DNA from: JAWXCM01 sp034408745
GTDB lineage: Bacteria > Acidobacteriota > Terriglobia > Bryobacterales > Bryobacteraceae
Assembly: GCA_034408745.1 (NCBI GenBank)
Contig: JAWXCM010000269.1
Span: forward strand, 1 to 58,051
Length of the DNA: 58,051 nucleotides
Direction of reading: 5' to 3'
Shown here: positions 1 to 8,705 of the stretch, piece after piece
Layout: each line of letters starts with the position of its first letter
How positions within the stretch are numbered: the stretch's first letter is position 1
Position numbers and translations under genes: made by a program
Notes under the pieces: generated by a model
Databases searched by the model: none
Seen by the model: the letters and a program-made list of their open reading frames with translations, nothing else
Told to the model about the DNA's origin: nothing

Positions 1-1
1 A

Positions 2-39
2 GGCGGGTCTGGGGACCCGCCGCAGGCCTGGGGGCCTGC
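2..39. repeat. Tandem hairpin repeat with TGGG loops (REP-like)
   Basis: Two perfect inverted repeats sit back to back. The first is GGCGGGTC-TGGG-GACCCGCC (2-21) and the second GCAGGCC-TGGG-GGCCTGC (22-39), followed by a C run. Both have the same TGGG tetraloop, which looks like a repetitive extragenic element rather than a terminator, because no T tract follows. The element may continue beyond the left edge. It directly precedes a toxin-antitoxin remnant whose 5' end is missing. Confidence 0.6.
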
Positions 40-59
40 CCCCCTTTGCTGAGTGGTGC

Positions 60-284
60 TTGCCCTGGAGTGTCACGGCAGTGTTCCTGGTCAATTTAGT
101 GGAACAAGGCGACATCCCATTCCATATGGTGGGCACACATCGGCGTGTGTACGCTAAGGATGTCCTTCAGTTCAAAGCGAAGCGTGATCAAACGAGGCGC
201 AAACTTCTGCGGGACCTGGTGCGCGCTGAAGTAGCGGACGGCACCTACGAGGAGCTTCCGCCTGCAGATGGTGCATCTGGTTAA
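60..284 (+). pseudogene. 5'-truncated excisionase-type antitoxin remnant
   Basis: The residues after about position 9 resemble the second half of excisionase-family (MerR-like) DNA-binding antitoxins: a helix ending in a LVEQG-type turn, then IPFHMVGTHRRV and a charged helix (KAKRDQTRRKLL). Family members normally carry about 50 more N-terminal residues with the first part of the HTH. Here those are absent and the reading frame begins with an implausible TTG next to the hairpin repeat at 2-39. The frame overlaps the PIN-domain gene at 268 in the usual antitoxin-toxin arrangement. I read it as a truncated, probably non-functional antitoxin. Confidence 0.55.
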
Positions 285-692
285 TCCTTATATTGCGATT
301 CTGGATGCTTGCGTTTTGATCCCGATGCCAGTTGCAGGCACGCTGTTGCGACTGGCAGAAGAACCCGCATTTTACATCCCGAAGTGGTCTCCGCACATTC
401 TCGAAGAGGTTAGCAGGACTCCGGCGATGACGAACGACCCGAAGGATCGTCACGTCCTGGCTGCTGCCATACGGGGCGGAGCTCACGCAATCATTACCGA
501 CAACACGCGGCACTTCCCGGCAGAGAGCCTCCAGCCGTATGGAATCGAGGTGCAGACTACAGACGACTTTCTTCGCAGCCAGTACAATTTGGGCCCAGAC
601 CTTTTCAGTCCGAGGAGACAGGCAAGTCTTTTCAGGAGTTGCTGCAGTTGCTGGCGCAACGGGCGCCGGGTCTGCGAAAACTAATTTCATGA
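268..692 (+). pseudogene. PIN-domain toxin remnant (deletion plus frameshift)
   Basis: The N-terminus (ILDACVLIPMPVAGTLLRLAE) carries the first PIN acidic residue, and NDPKDRHVLAAAIRGGAHAIITDN is the second conserved block, so this was a VapC-like ribonuclease toxin partnered with the upstream antitoxin. About 40 residues usually found between these blocks are missing: EEVSRTP joins almost directly to AMTNDPKD. Near 602-606 the frame is also broken in a TTTT run. Reading from 606 in the third frame restores a typical C-terminus (QSEETGKSFQELLQLLAQRA and onward) ending at TGA 690-692. Both lesions indicate an inactive gene, unless the frameshift is a sequencing error. Confidence 0.65.
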
Positions 693-844
693 AATGCGCA
701 GCGCGGAGGGATGGCTGCTGTTCTCGCGTTCCCGATTCAGGTTTGGTTGACGCCACTCTGTAGTGGGTTGGCTGGCTGGGCTGGGCCTTTTGGTGAGTGC
801 TGCCTGTATTCCGGAACGTGGTTGCCACCAGCCACGTTACACTG

Positions 845-2326
845 ATGTCAAGGCAGCGATTCCGTTTGGCACGAATTCTTTCTTTACTCCTGTTGGCCAG
901 TTTCGCGCTCTTCTCGCAACCCCGCTCCGATGAGCAGGGGGGGCTCGACTATAACCAGGTGCTTTTTGGGGTGATGGCGGCGTGGGACGTGGGGCATTCG
1001 ACGGCTGACAACACGCCGGGCGATCCGCTTCGGGCGGCGGTGCGAAAAGAGATTCTGGCGAAGAATCCGGTGTGTCTGAAGGAACTGCGCAGCTGGTTTT
1101 TCGAGCATCGCAAGGACGATACGGGCGCCGATCTGGCGCAGTATATCTCGTGGTCGCTGGTGACGGAGATGCCGGGCTACCGGCCTCGCGTGGTGGGCAT
1201 TGAAGTTCCGCCGGATGCGCAGGCGCTGGGCGGGTTCAGCGAGTTGATGCAGCGGTTTCATGAGCAGGCGGCGCTGGACGCTCTGTGGCCCCGGGTACAG
1301 AGTTACTACGAGCAGGCGCTGGGTCAGTTTCAGCCCGTGGTGGCGCGGACCATTCTGGAGACCAACGGCTACCTGCGGAACGTGACGAGCGGGTATATGG
1401 GCCGCCGTTTTCTGGTGAATGTGGATCTGCTGGGGCCTTCGAGCCAGGTACACACGCGCAGCTTCAGGGACGACTACTTTGTGGTGGTGACGCCTCCGGC
1501 CGATGCCCGGATCGACGACATACGCCATGCCTACCTGCATTATTTGATTGAGCCTCTGGCCTCCAAGTTTTACGAACGTTTTGTGCGGGTGCGCGGGCTG
1601 ATCGACTACGCCCAGGCCGCGCCGGCTCTGGAGGCGATTTACAAGGACGACTTTTTGCTGCTTGCCACCGAGTCGCTGATCCGGGCGGTGGAGGCCAGGA
1701 TTACGAGGCAGCCTGTGAAAGCGCAGCAGGCATTGAGCGAGGGATTTGTCCTGACGCCGTACTTTTTTGAGAGCCTGCCGGCTTACGAGAAGCAGGATGC
1801 GGCGATGCGGCTGTATTTGCCCGACATGCTGGATGCGATCGACCTGAAGAAGGAAGACCGGCGGCTGCAGCAGGTGCAGTTTGCCGCAACGAAGACGGTT
1901 CGCAAGGCTGTTGCGGCGTTGAAACCGGACGAACCCGAGCCGAGCCCTGCCGAGAAGGCTCTGGCCGAGGCTGAGAAGATCTATACAGGCCGGGATCTGG
2001 AGCGGGCTCGCGAGGCGTTCCTGAAGATCGTCACGCAGTTTGACGACAACGCGACCCGGTCGCGCGCTTACTACGGGCTGGCGCGTATTGCGGCCCTGAA
2101 AAGCGAACCGGAGTTGGCGGAACAGCTTTTTCGTAAGACACTGGAGTTATCCCCCGATCCGCATACCTGGTCGTGGACTTTGGTTTATCTGGGCCGCATC
2201 GCCGAAGGCTATGGCGAAAGAGAACAGGCTGCCCAGCACTACAAAACGGCCCTCACCGTTGAGGGTGCACCCCCGGGCGCCCGCCAGGCCGCCGAACAGG
2301 GAGTTCAGAAATCAGCGCCGCGGTGA
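845..2326 (+). CDS. Secreted TPR-containing protein of unknown function
   Basis: A 493-residue protein starting at ATG 845; an upstream in-frame start at 797 would place 16 residues before the signal peptide. The N-terminus has basic residues, a leucine-rich core (ILSLLLLASFALF) and a likely cleavage near FSQ, so export is predicted. The middle 300 residues are mixed alpha/beta and I do not recognise a family. The C-terminal third (about 380-490) reads as TPR-like helical pairs (AEKIYTGRDLERAREAFLK, RAYYGLARIAALK, WTLVYLGRIAEGYG). The next gene, also an exported TPR protein, starts 31 bases downstream, so the two probably share a transcript. A scaffold role in the periplasm is only a guess. 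Confidence 0.75.
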   Translation: MSRQRFRLARILSLLLLASFALFSQPRSDEQGGLDYNQVLFGVMAAWDVGHSTADNTPGDPLRAAVRKEILAKNPVCLKELRSWFFEHRKDDTGADLAQYISWSLVTEMPGYRPRVVGIEVPPDAQALGGFSELMQRFHEQAALDALWPRVQSYYEQALGQFQPVVARTILETNGYLRNVTSGYMGRRFLVNVDLLGPSSQVHTRSFRDDYFVVVTPPADARIDDIRHAYLHYLIEPLASKFYERFVRVRGLIDYAQAAPALEAIYKDDFLLLATESLIRAVEARITRQPVKAQQALSEGFVLTPYFFESLPAYEKQDAAMRLYLPDMLDAIDLKKEDRRLQQVQFAATKTVRKAVAALKPDEPEPSPAEKALAEAEKIYTGRDLERAREAFLKIVTQFDDNATRSRAYYGLARIAALKSEPELAEQLFRKTLELSPDPHTWSWTLVYLGRIAEGYGEREQAAQHYKTALTVEGAPPGARQAAEQGVQKSAPR

Positions 2327-2357
2327 GCGGCCGAATATCACGGAGTAAGGAAACCGA

Positions 2358-3197
2358 ATGAAGCTTATTTATCGACTCGCCATTGCCGCCGCCCTGCTCG
2401 CGAGCATGGCCTTTGCGCAGCCTAAACCGAAGTCCCAGAAGGAAGTGGATGCGTTGATGGCGATCCAGAGCGCTCCTGAGTGCACCGCTCCTGGAGTGCC
2501 GAACCCATGTGGCCCGGATGCACGGATTGCCTCAGTGGAGAGTCTGCTTACCAAGTTCGCCGACACGGAGTTCAAATCGTGGGCGCTGTTCATTGCCACG
2601 GCGAGCGCTCAGCAGAAGAATGATTTCGAGAAGATGGTGATCTACGGCGAGCGGACGCTGGAAGCGGATCCGAAGAATTTTCAGGTGATGATCATGATGG
2701 CCAGCGGATTGGCTTCAAAGACGCGGGAGTTCGATCTGGACCGCGAAGAGAAGCTGGGGCGCGCCACCAAGTTCGCGCAGGGCGCGCTGGACGTACTGAA
2801 GACGGCCGCCAAGCCGAATCCGCAGCTGACGGACGAGTTGTGGGCGGCCGGGAAGAAAGACAGCGAGGCGGAAGCCCACTCTGCGCTCGGCCAGATTGCC
2901 GTCGTTCGCAAGAAGTACGACGTAGCGATTCAGGAATACAAACAGGCCGTCGACGGCGCTGCCAATCCGGATCCTGCGACGGTGGTCCGTCTGGCGAACG
3001 CGTACAACATGTCGGGCAAGCCGGATGACGCCATCGCCATGCTGGACAAGGTAAACACCATGCCGGAAGTTCACCCGCAGATCAAGGCGGCGGCGGCAGG
3101 TGAGCGCAATGCGTCGGTGAAGCTGAAGGGCGCTGGTGCCAAACCGGCCGCCACTCCGGCGCCGTCCGCTGCTCCGGCGCAAGTTCCAGTCAAGTAA
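2358..3197 (+). CDS. Exported TPR protein with Pro/Ala-rich tail
   Basis: A 279-residue protein with a clear signal peptide (LAIAAALLASMAFAQ). Two TPR-like units are visible around residues 165-235 (AHSALGQIAVVRKKYDVAIQ and RLANAYNMSGKPDDAIAML). The last 20 residues are low-complexity proline/alanine and probably disordered. The start has a good ribosome-binding site (GGAGTAAGGA) and is 31 bases after the preceding TPR gene. rnc begins only 19 bases after its stop, so all three may be cotranscribed. Function beyond protein-protein interaction cannot be inferred. Confidence 0.8.
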   Translation: MKLIYRLAIAAALLASMAFAQPKPKSQKEVDALMAIQSAPECTAPGVPNPCGPDARIASVESLLTKFADTEFKSWALFIATASAQQKNDFEKMVIYGERTLEADPKNFQVMIMMASGLASKTREFDLDREEKLGRATKFAQGALDVLKTAAKPNPQLTDELWAAGKKDSEAEAHSALGQIAVVRKKYDVAIQEYKQAVDGAANPDPATVVRLANAYNMSGKPDDAIAMLDKVNTMPEVHPQIKAAAAGERNASVKLKGAGAKPAATPAPSAAPAQVPVK

Positions 3198-3216
3198 CCG
3201 GAGGCACGAACTCCGA

Positions 3217-3939
3217 ATGCCAGCCGCGGACCTCCAGGAACTGGAAGCGAAACTCGGACACAAGTTTCGCGACCACTCGTTGTTGGTCCGCGCGCTGACG
3301 CACAAGTCCTTTTCCTCTGAAGCTCCCGCCGAACTCGCGTCCTGCGACAACGAACAACTGGAATTTTTTGGCGACTCCATTCTCGGATTCCTGGTCAGCG
3401 AGATGCTGATTACGGAGTTCTCCTCGCTGCCGGAAGGCGAACTTTCCCGCGCGAAGAGCTATCTGGTGAGCGCGCGCTGGCTGCATCAGGTAGCGCGGCA
3501 AATCGGCCTCGGCGAGTATCTCAATCTGGGGAAAGGTGAAGAACACAGCGGCGGACGGGTAAAGGCGTCGTTGCTGTCGAATGCGATTGAGGCGCTGATT
3601 GCGGCATTGTATCTGGACGCCGGGCTCGACCAGGCGCGGCAGTTTGTGACGGAGTACATCTACAGTACCGAGACGCTGAACGCCGTGGAACAGGGCGAGC
3701 ACAGCAACTTCAAAGGCGAGTTGTGGGAGAAGGCTGGGGCGGAGAAGCTGCCGCGGCCGGAGTATCGGGTGGTGCAGACGTCGGGTCCCGCTCACGCCCC
3801 CGCCTTTGTGGTGGAGGCGCGACTTGGGAAGCTGTTCAGTGGGACGGGCGAGGGTCCGTCGAAGAAGGTCGCCGAGCAGAACGCTGCGAGGGCGCTGCTT
3901 GATGCGATGGGTGCAGCTTCAAAAGAAGCGAACGGTTAA
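3217..3939 (+). CDS. rnc: Ribonuclease III
   Basis: A 240-residue protein of normal length. It cleaves double-stranded RNA in rRNA maturation and mRNA decay. The signature NEQLEFFGDSILG is at 45-57 with metal-binding E46, E49 and D53. The second metal-site block is SNAIEALIAALYLD (121-134): E125 is present, but the position of E. coli D114 is asparagine (N122). The last 70 residues form a double-stranded RNA-binding domain (NFKGELWEKAG to KKVAEQNAARALL). The start is ATG 3217, preceded by GGAG; an in-frame extension back to 3136 would overlap the upstream TPR gene and is not typical of the family. Confidence 0.95.
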   Translation: MPAADLQELEAKLGHKFRDHSLLVRALTHKSFSSEAPAELASCDNEQLEFFGDSILGFLVSEMLITEFSSLPEGELSRAKSYLVSARWLHQVARQIGLGEYLNLGKGEEHSGGRVKASLLSNAIEALIAALYLDAGLDQARQFVTEYIYSTETLNAVEQGEHSNFKGELWEKAGAEKLPRPEYRVVQTSGPAHAPAFVVEARLGKLFSGTGEGPSKKVAEQNAARALLDAMGAASKEANG

Positions 3940-4144
3940 CGCTCCGACGCGATTCGTAATTTAACGCACACCCACCTGGATTCGTGTTAGTAGAAATACC
4001 CTGGCGTTACCTGGATTACAGCGACTGTAACTTAGCCCACCAGCTGCAACAGTTTATTGAAAGCTATTTAAATTTCCAGTAACACACTTTCTGCCGCGCT
4101 GAAAATCTCACTGTTTGATGCCTGTGCGGCTTAAAGGGTGCCCA
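3940..4144. promoter_or_regulatory. AT-rich promoter region with inverted repeat
   Basis: This 205-base gap between rnc and the PEP-CTERM gene is clearly richer in A+T than its surroundings. It contains a perfect inverted repeat TTACAG-CGA-CTGTAA (4016-4030), a possible operator. Further on, TTGAAA (about 4056) and TAACAC about 17 bases later form a weak sigma-70-like promoter. I saw no sigma-54 -24/-12 element, which would be expected if this gene belonged to a PrsR-type exosortase regulon. Confidence 0.35.
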
Positions 4145-4954
4145 ATGTATATTTCCAGGGTTGTGTTCTTTTTGGCACTGGTGTTGTCCTTTTCGGCAAC
4201 AGCAATCGCCGCCTCTATAACTATTCCAGCTAACCTGTACGGCCATATGAATCAGATCGGAAGTGGGATCTGTGACGATGGCATGGGCAACAACTTCGCC
4301 TGCGGTCCTACGGCCACGGTCAACTCATTCCGAATGCTCGATCAGAAGTACGGCGCTGGTAATGGAGCGACGCTGGTTCCGGACGGCAACAACAACGGAT
4401 TCGACAACGCCGATTTGGCGGCAGTCGCGGGAATTTTAGACGGTCTGATGGGGTGTACCCCCTGTAATGGCGGCACCACCGTCGCCGGGCTGATTGCGGG
4501 CAAGAACTCTTATTTGAACTCGGTGGCGCCGGGCAAGTATTACGTTCACAGCCAGGGCAGCCCGACCTTCAGCTGGTTTTTCGATGAACTGACAAACGGT
4601 CAGGACATTGAGGTACTGATTGGCTTCTATAATGTGGGTGGCAACCGGATCGGCGGCCACTTTCTCACGGTGAATGGCATCTCCGGGGTTGACACCAACA
4701 ACAATGGTTTCCTTGGCTCGAACGAGGCCAACTGGTCTTTCATTGACCCGTCGGGTGGTGTGGACGGCTCCACGGCAATCTATGAGTTCAACAACCTTAC
4801 ACTCGGCGCGCTATACAACATCGGCGGCATGGTGGTGACGACCGTGATCGAGTATGGCATCGCAGAAAGCCCGGTTCCGGAGCCGGGGACGGTGATATTG
4901 CTGTTTTCTGGCATCGCTTTGCTGGCGGTAAAACGGTTCCGCCGGACCGCGTAA
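4145..4954 (+). CDS. PEP-CTERM protein with C39-like protease triad
   Basis: A 269-residue exported protein: signal peptide at 1-23, and at the C-terminus a PEP-CTERM sorting signal (VPEPG at 244-248, a hydrophobic helix, then KRFRR). Such proteins are cut and anchored by an exosortase. The body resembles a papain-like C39/C39_2 peptidase: Cys53 in ACGPTATVNSF, His172 in GGHFLTVNGIS and Asp201 in SFIDPSGG are spaced as nucleophile, general base and orienting residue. I therefore infer a surface or exopolysaccharide-associated cysteine peptidase, not proven. ATG 4145 was chosen because it gives a normal signal peptide; a start at 4115 would add ten charged residues. A terminator follows. Confidence 0.8.
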   Translation: MYISRVVFFLALVLSFSATAIAASITIPANLYGHMNQIGSGICDDGMGNNFACGPTATVNSFRMLDQKYGAGNGATLVPDGNNNGFDNADLAAVAGILDGLMGCTPCNGGTTVAGLIAGKNSYLNSVAPGKYYVHSQGSPTFSWFFDELTNGQDIEVLIGFYNVGGNRIGGHFLTVNGISGVDTNNNGFLGSNEANWSFIDPSGGVDGSTAIYEFNNLTLGALYNIGGMVVTTVIEYGIAESPVPEPGTVILLFSGIALLAVKRFRRTA

Positions 4955-4986
4955 GCTGTACTTCTTTGCAATACAAGGCCGTTTTA

Positions 4987-5018
4987 GGCGCGGGCCTCGG
5001 GGTCCGCGCCTTTTGTTT
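4987..5018 (+). terminator. Rho-independent terminator after PEP-CTERM gene
   Basis: A perfect 7-bp GC stem (GGCGCGG, 4987-4993, with CCGCGCC, 5004-5010) with a 10-base loop is followed directly by TTTTGTTTAT. It lies 33 bases after the PEP-CTERM stop and isolates that gene from the M16 peptidase operon. Confidence 0.85.
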
Positions 5019-5112
5019 ATTTCGGCGCCTGCAAACCAATACAACCGGAACATCCCCACAGCCGTCCAACTTCCGTAGCTACACTGTATAGATCTGGAGG
5101 ACCACCAAACTC

Positions 5113-6609
5113 ATGAGTCGTAAGGCTCTCGCACTGGCCGCTCTCCTGTTGCAGGCGGCGATCTCGCTCCCCGCGCAGGACCTGGCCGCCCTAGAAAAGC
5201 GGGTCACTGAATTCACGCTGCCCAACGGCATGCACTTTATTGTTTTTGAGCGGCACGACGCCCCTGTTGTCGCGTTCAACGCTTATGTCAACGCCGGGTC
5301 GGCCAACGATCCCGCTGGCAAGAGCTCCATCGCCCACATGTTCGAACACATGATCGGTAAGGGCATCCGCAGTGTCGGGTCGAAAGACTGGGCGGCGGAA
5401 GAAAAGTCTCTCCAGACCGTGGAGCAGATCTACGACAAGCTGGAAACGGCTGAGAAGTCGAAGAACACGGACGCCATCAAGACCCTCCAGGAGCAACTAA
5501 AGGACACGATTGAATCGGCGAACAACCACGTGGACCCGAACGCTTATGTCCGCACGATTGAGGAGCAGGGCGGAGTCGGCTTCAATGCGGGGACGGCGAA
5601 CGACTACACGGTCTACTTCTATTCCCTGCCCTCCAATAAAGCCGAGCTGTGGTTTCTGATGAGCAGCGAGTTTTTCAGGCAGCCCGTGTTCCGCGAGTTC
5701 TACAAGGAACGGGACGTGGTGCAGGAAGAGCGTCGCATGCGGCTGGAATCGAACCCGCAGGGCAAGCTGGTGGAGCTGATGCTGTCGACTGCTTTCACGA
5801 AGCACCCGTATCGGTACTACATTGGGCCGGCGAAGGAAATCGACGAGCTGCGGGTGAAGGACGCCGAGGCGTTTTTCAAGAAGAACTATGTGCCGGCGAA
5901 CGTGACGGTGGGGATTGTCGGCGACATTCAGCCGGCTGCGGCGAAGGCTCTTGCGATGAAGTACTTCGGCGACATCCCGAAGGGTCCCGCACCGGCCGCG
6001 CTGAGCGACATCGAACCGCCGCAGACGAAGGAGCGCCGCGCCCACATTGCGCAGGACTCTCAGCCGCTGCTTTTCATCGGCTACAAGCGACCTGACCAGA
6101 AGGATCCGGCCGATCCTGTGCTCGACGTGATTGCGGGGATCCTGTCGAGCGGCCGCACCGGCATGCTGTATAAGGACCTGGTGCGCGACCGTAAGATTGC
6201 GCTCGGCATCCAGGCGGGGGCCACGTTCCCGTCGGGCAAGTACCCTGGGCTGTTCATCTTCTTTGGCCTGCCGAACGCCGGGCACACGGTGGAGGAGATC
6301 GAGAAGGGCATCTACGAAAGCGTGGAGAAGCTGAAGACGGAGAAGGTGGACGCGGAGACGCTGCAGCGGGTGAAGACGAAAGTTCGCGCCGGGCAGATCC
6401 GCCAGCTGGACAGCAACTCCGGTCTGGCCCAGCAGCTTCCGTTCTACGCGGTGAACTACGGCGACTGGAAGTACATGATCAAGGGCATCGACGACATTGA
6501 CAAGGTTACCGCGGAGGACGTGCAGCGCGTTGCGAAGCAGATCTTTGTCGCGGAGAAGCGGACGGTGGTGTGGTCTGAACAGGCGAAGGCGCAGGGAGGT
6601 GCGAAGTGA
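5113..6609 (+). CDS. M16 family zinc peptidase (active subunit)
   Basis: A 498-residue insulinase/processing-peptidase-type protein with a signal peptide, so probably periplasmic. The inverted zinc motif HxxEH is present as H75-MFE-H79, and the distal glutamate lies in VVQEERR around residue 205. The second half (from about 240) is the non-catalytic M16 domain (NYVPANVTVGIVGD, then GRTGMLYKDLVRDRKIA). A charged helix of about 40 residues after the zinc motif is longer than usual. The ribosome-binding site GGAGG is 11 bases upstream. It overlaps the next gene by GTGA, so it is translationally coupled with an inactive partner, as in alpha/beta processing-peptidase pairs. Confidence 0.9.
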   Translation: MSRKALALAALLLQAAISLPAQDLAALEKRVTEFTLPNGMHFIVFERHDAPVVAFNAYVNAGSANDPAGKSSIAHMFEHMIGKGIRSVGSKDWAAEEKSLQTVEQIYDKLETAEKSKNTDAIKTLQEQLKDTIESANNHVDPNAYVRTIEEQGGVGFNAGTANDYTVYFYSLPSNKAELWFLMSSEFFRQPVFREFYKERDVVQEERRMRLESNPQGKLVELMLSTAFTKHPYRYYIGPAKEIDELRVKDAEAFFKKNYVPANVTVGIVGDIQPAAAKALAMKYFGDIPKGPAPAALSDIEPPQTKERRAHIAQDSQPLLFIGYKRPDQKDPADPVLDVIAGILSSGRTGMLYKDLVRDRKIALGIQAGATFPSGKYPGLFIFFGLPNAGHTVEEIEKGIYESVEKLKTEKVDAETLQRVKTKVRAGQIRQLDSNSGLAQQLPFYAVNYGDWKYMIKGIDDIDKVTAEDVQRVAKQIFVAEKRTVVWSEQAKAQGGAK

Positions 6610-8705
6610 GGAAAGCTCTGCTTCTGAGTCTGGTTTTGGTGGCGGGTGCGTTTGGGCAGGCGGCGTCGAAGCTGCCTCGCGTGCAGGATTTGAAGTTCCC
6701 TGCGCTGCGCGAAGTGAAGATTCCGGACGTGACCACTTTCACGCTGCCCAACGGCATGCGTGTGTACATGCTGGAGAACCATGAGCTGCCTCTGGTGAGT
6801 GGCTCGGCGTTGATACGTACCGGCAATCTGTTCGACCCGCCGGAGAAGGTGGGGCTGGCCTCGATCGCAGGCACGGTGATTCGGAGTGGCGGAACGAAAA
6901 CGAAGCCAGGCGATCAACTGGACTCGACGCTGGAATCGATGGCTGCGAGTGTGGAATCGAACATTGGGGAGACCAGCGGCGCGGTCAGCTTTAGCGCGCT
7001 GCGGGAGAACACGGACCAGGTGATGGCGCTGTTCGCCGAAGTCCTGACGACGCCCGAGTTCCGTCAGGATCGCATCGACCTGGCGAAGACCCAGGCGAAG
7101 AGCGCGCTCGCGCGGCGGAACGACGATGCCGATGGCATCTCCGACCGGGAGTTCGCCAGTATCGTGTACGGGCGCAACAATCCCTATGGCTGGGACGAGA
7201 CGTACGAAGCGCTGGACAACATCAAGCGTGAGGACCTGCAGGCGTTTTACAAGCGGTACTACTTTCCGTCGAACGTGATGCTCGCCATTTCGGGCGATTT
7301 CAAGACGGCGGAAATGCGCGCACGGCTGGAGAAGCTGTTCGCCGACTGGACCGTGAAGGGCGAGGCGGTGCCTCCATTCCCGCAGGTACAGCGGCAGCAG
7401 AATGCCCCGGGCGTGTATCAGGGGACCAAGACCGAAGTGACGCAGGCGTTTTTCAACATCGGCCATCTGGGCGGCATTATGCGGGAGAAGGACTACCCGG
7501 CTCTGTCGGTGATGTCGGACATCCTGGGCGGTGGCTTCGCCAGCCGTCTGTTTCTGGAGGTTCGAACGCGCAAGGGACTGGCCTACAGCGTGGGCGGCGG
7601 ATGGGGCGCCAATTACGGGCATCCTGGTCTGTTACGTATCGGCGGCAGCACGAAGTCGGCGTCGACGGTGGACTCAGTGAAGGCAATCCGCGAGGAAGTG
7701 GACAAAATCCGTACCGCCGAGGTGACGGATCAGGAGTTGCAGACGGCGAAGGGCGCGGTGCTGAACAGCTTTGTGTTCAACTTCGACCACCCGCGCAAGA
7801 TCCTCGACCGGTATGTTCGCTACGAGTACTACAGGTACCCGAAGGATTTCATTTTCCAGTACCAGAAGGCCGTGGAATCGACTACAAAGGCCGAAGTGCT
7901 GCGAGTGGCGAAGGAATATGTGAAGCCGGAGGAGTTCACGATTGTCGCGGTGGGCAACCCGAAGGAGTTCGGGGCTCCGCTGAGTGCGCTGGGTAAGGTG
8001 ACGGAGCTCGATTTGACGATTCCGGAGCCGGGGCGGAAGGGGTCGGGTGCGGTGGATCCCGCGGCGCAGGCCAGGGGTAAGGCTCTGCTGCAGAAGGCGC
8101 AGGCGGCGATGGGCGGCGCCGACAAACTTGCCGCCATGACCGACGCGAGCCACGAATCGGAAGTCACGATCGCGCAGGCTGGGATGAAGGTGAAGCAGAC
8201 GGTGCAGTGGGTGGCTCCGAACGTGATCCGGGTGGAGCAGGTGCTGCCGTTCGGCAAGGTGATTACTGTGTGGAACGGGAAGGAAGGCTGGCTGGTTCCT
8301 CCGGGGCAGGCTGCGATGGCGATGCCACCGCCCGTGGTCCAGCAGATCCAGAGCGAGCTGTTCCGGATTCCGGGGAAGCTGATGCTGGCTGACCGGAATC
8401 CCGAGATCACGGTCACGGCGCTGACGGACAACACGATTGAGATCGCCGGCAAAGGCGGGGAATGGGTGAAGCTGGAGTTCGATACGGCTACCGGGCTGCC
8501 CTCGCGCCAGACGTACAAATCTCAGGGACAGGGCGGGCCGGTTGAAGTTGTCGCAATCATGAGTGACTTCCGCGACGTCAATGGAATGAAGATGCCGTTC
8601 CATATCAACATCGAGCAGGGCGGCCAGAAGTTCGGCGAGTCGGTGGTCAGCAGCATGAAGCTGAACAGCGGGCTGAAAGCGGAAGAGGTCGGCAAGAAAC
8701 CATGA
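6606..8705 (+). CDS. M16-like inactive subunit fused to LolA-like domain
   Basis: A 699-residue exported protein starting with GTG inside the upstream stop (GTGA). Residues about 30-470 form the two-lobed M16 fold (TTFTLPNGMRVYMLENHELP, GLAYSVGGGWGANYG), but the zinc motif is lost: the place of HxxEH reads SIAGTVIRSGG. It is therefore the expected catalytically inactive partner of the preceding peptidase. Residues from about 480 on form a separate beta-rich domain (ALLQKAQAAMGGADKLAAM through FRDVNGMKMPFHI), like outer-membrane-lipoprotein-sorting or LolA-type folds common in Acidobacteriota. The fusion suggests that the pair works on or near the outer-membrane lipoprotein route. Confidence 0.85.
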   Translation: MRKALLLSLVLVAGAFGQAASKLPRVQDLKFPALREVKIPDVTTFTLPNGMRVYMLENHELPLVSGSALIRTGNLFDPPEKVGLASIAGTVIRSGGTKTKPGDQLDSTLESMAASVESNIGETSGAVSFSALRENTDQVMALFAEVLTTPEFRQDRIDLAKTQAKSALARRNDDADGISDREFASIVYGRNNPYGWDETYEALDNIKREDLQAFYKRYYFPSNVMLAISGDFKTAEMRARLEKLFADWTVKGEAVPPFPQVQRQQNAPGVYQGTKTEVTQAFFNIGHLGGIMREKDYPALSVMSDILGGGFASRLFLEVRTRKGLAYSVGGGWGANYGHPGLLRIGGSTKSASTVDSVKAIREEVDKIRTAEVTDQELQTAKGAVLNSFVFNFDHPRKILDRYVRYEYYRYPKDFIFQYQKAVESTTKAEVLRVAKEYVKPEEFTIVAVGNPKEFGAPLSALGKVTELDLTIPEPGRKGSGAVDPAAQARGKALLQKAQAAMGGADKLAAMTDASHESEVTIAQAGMKVKQTVQWVAPNVIRVEQVLPFGKVITVWNGKEGWLVPPGQAAMAMPPPVVQQIQSELFRIPGKLMLADRNPEITVTALTDNTIEIAGKGGEWVKLEFDTATGLPSRQTYKSQGQGGPVEVVAIMSDFRDVNGMKMPFHINIEQGGQKFGESVVSSMKLNSGLKAEEVGKKP

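Noticed and set aside
172..828. 218-codon minus-strand frame over the toxin-antitoxin remnant
   Set aside because: It covers recognisable PIN and antitoxin sequence on the plus strand and has no family-like sequence itself.
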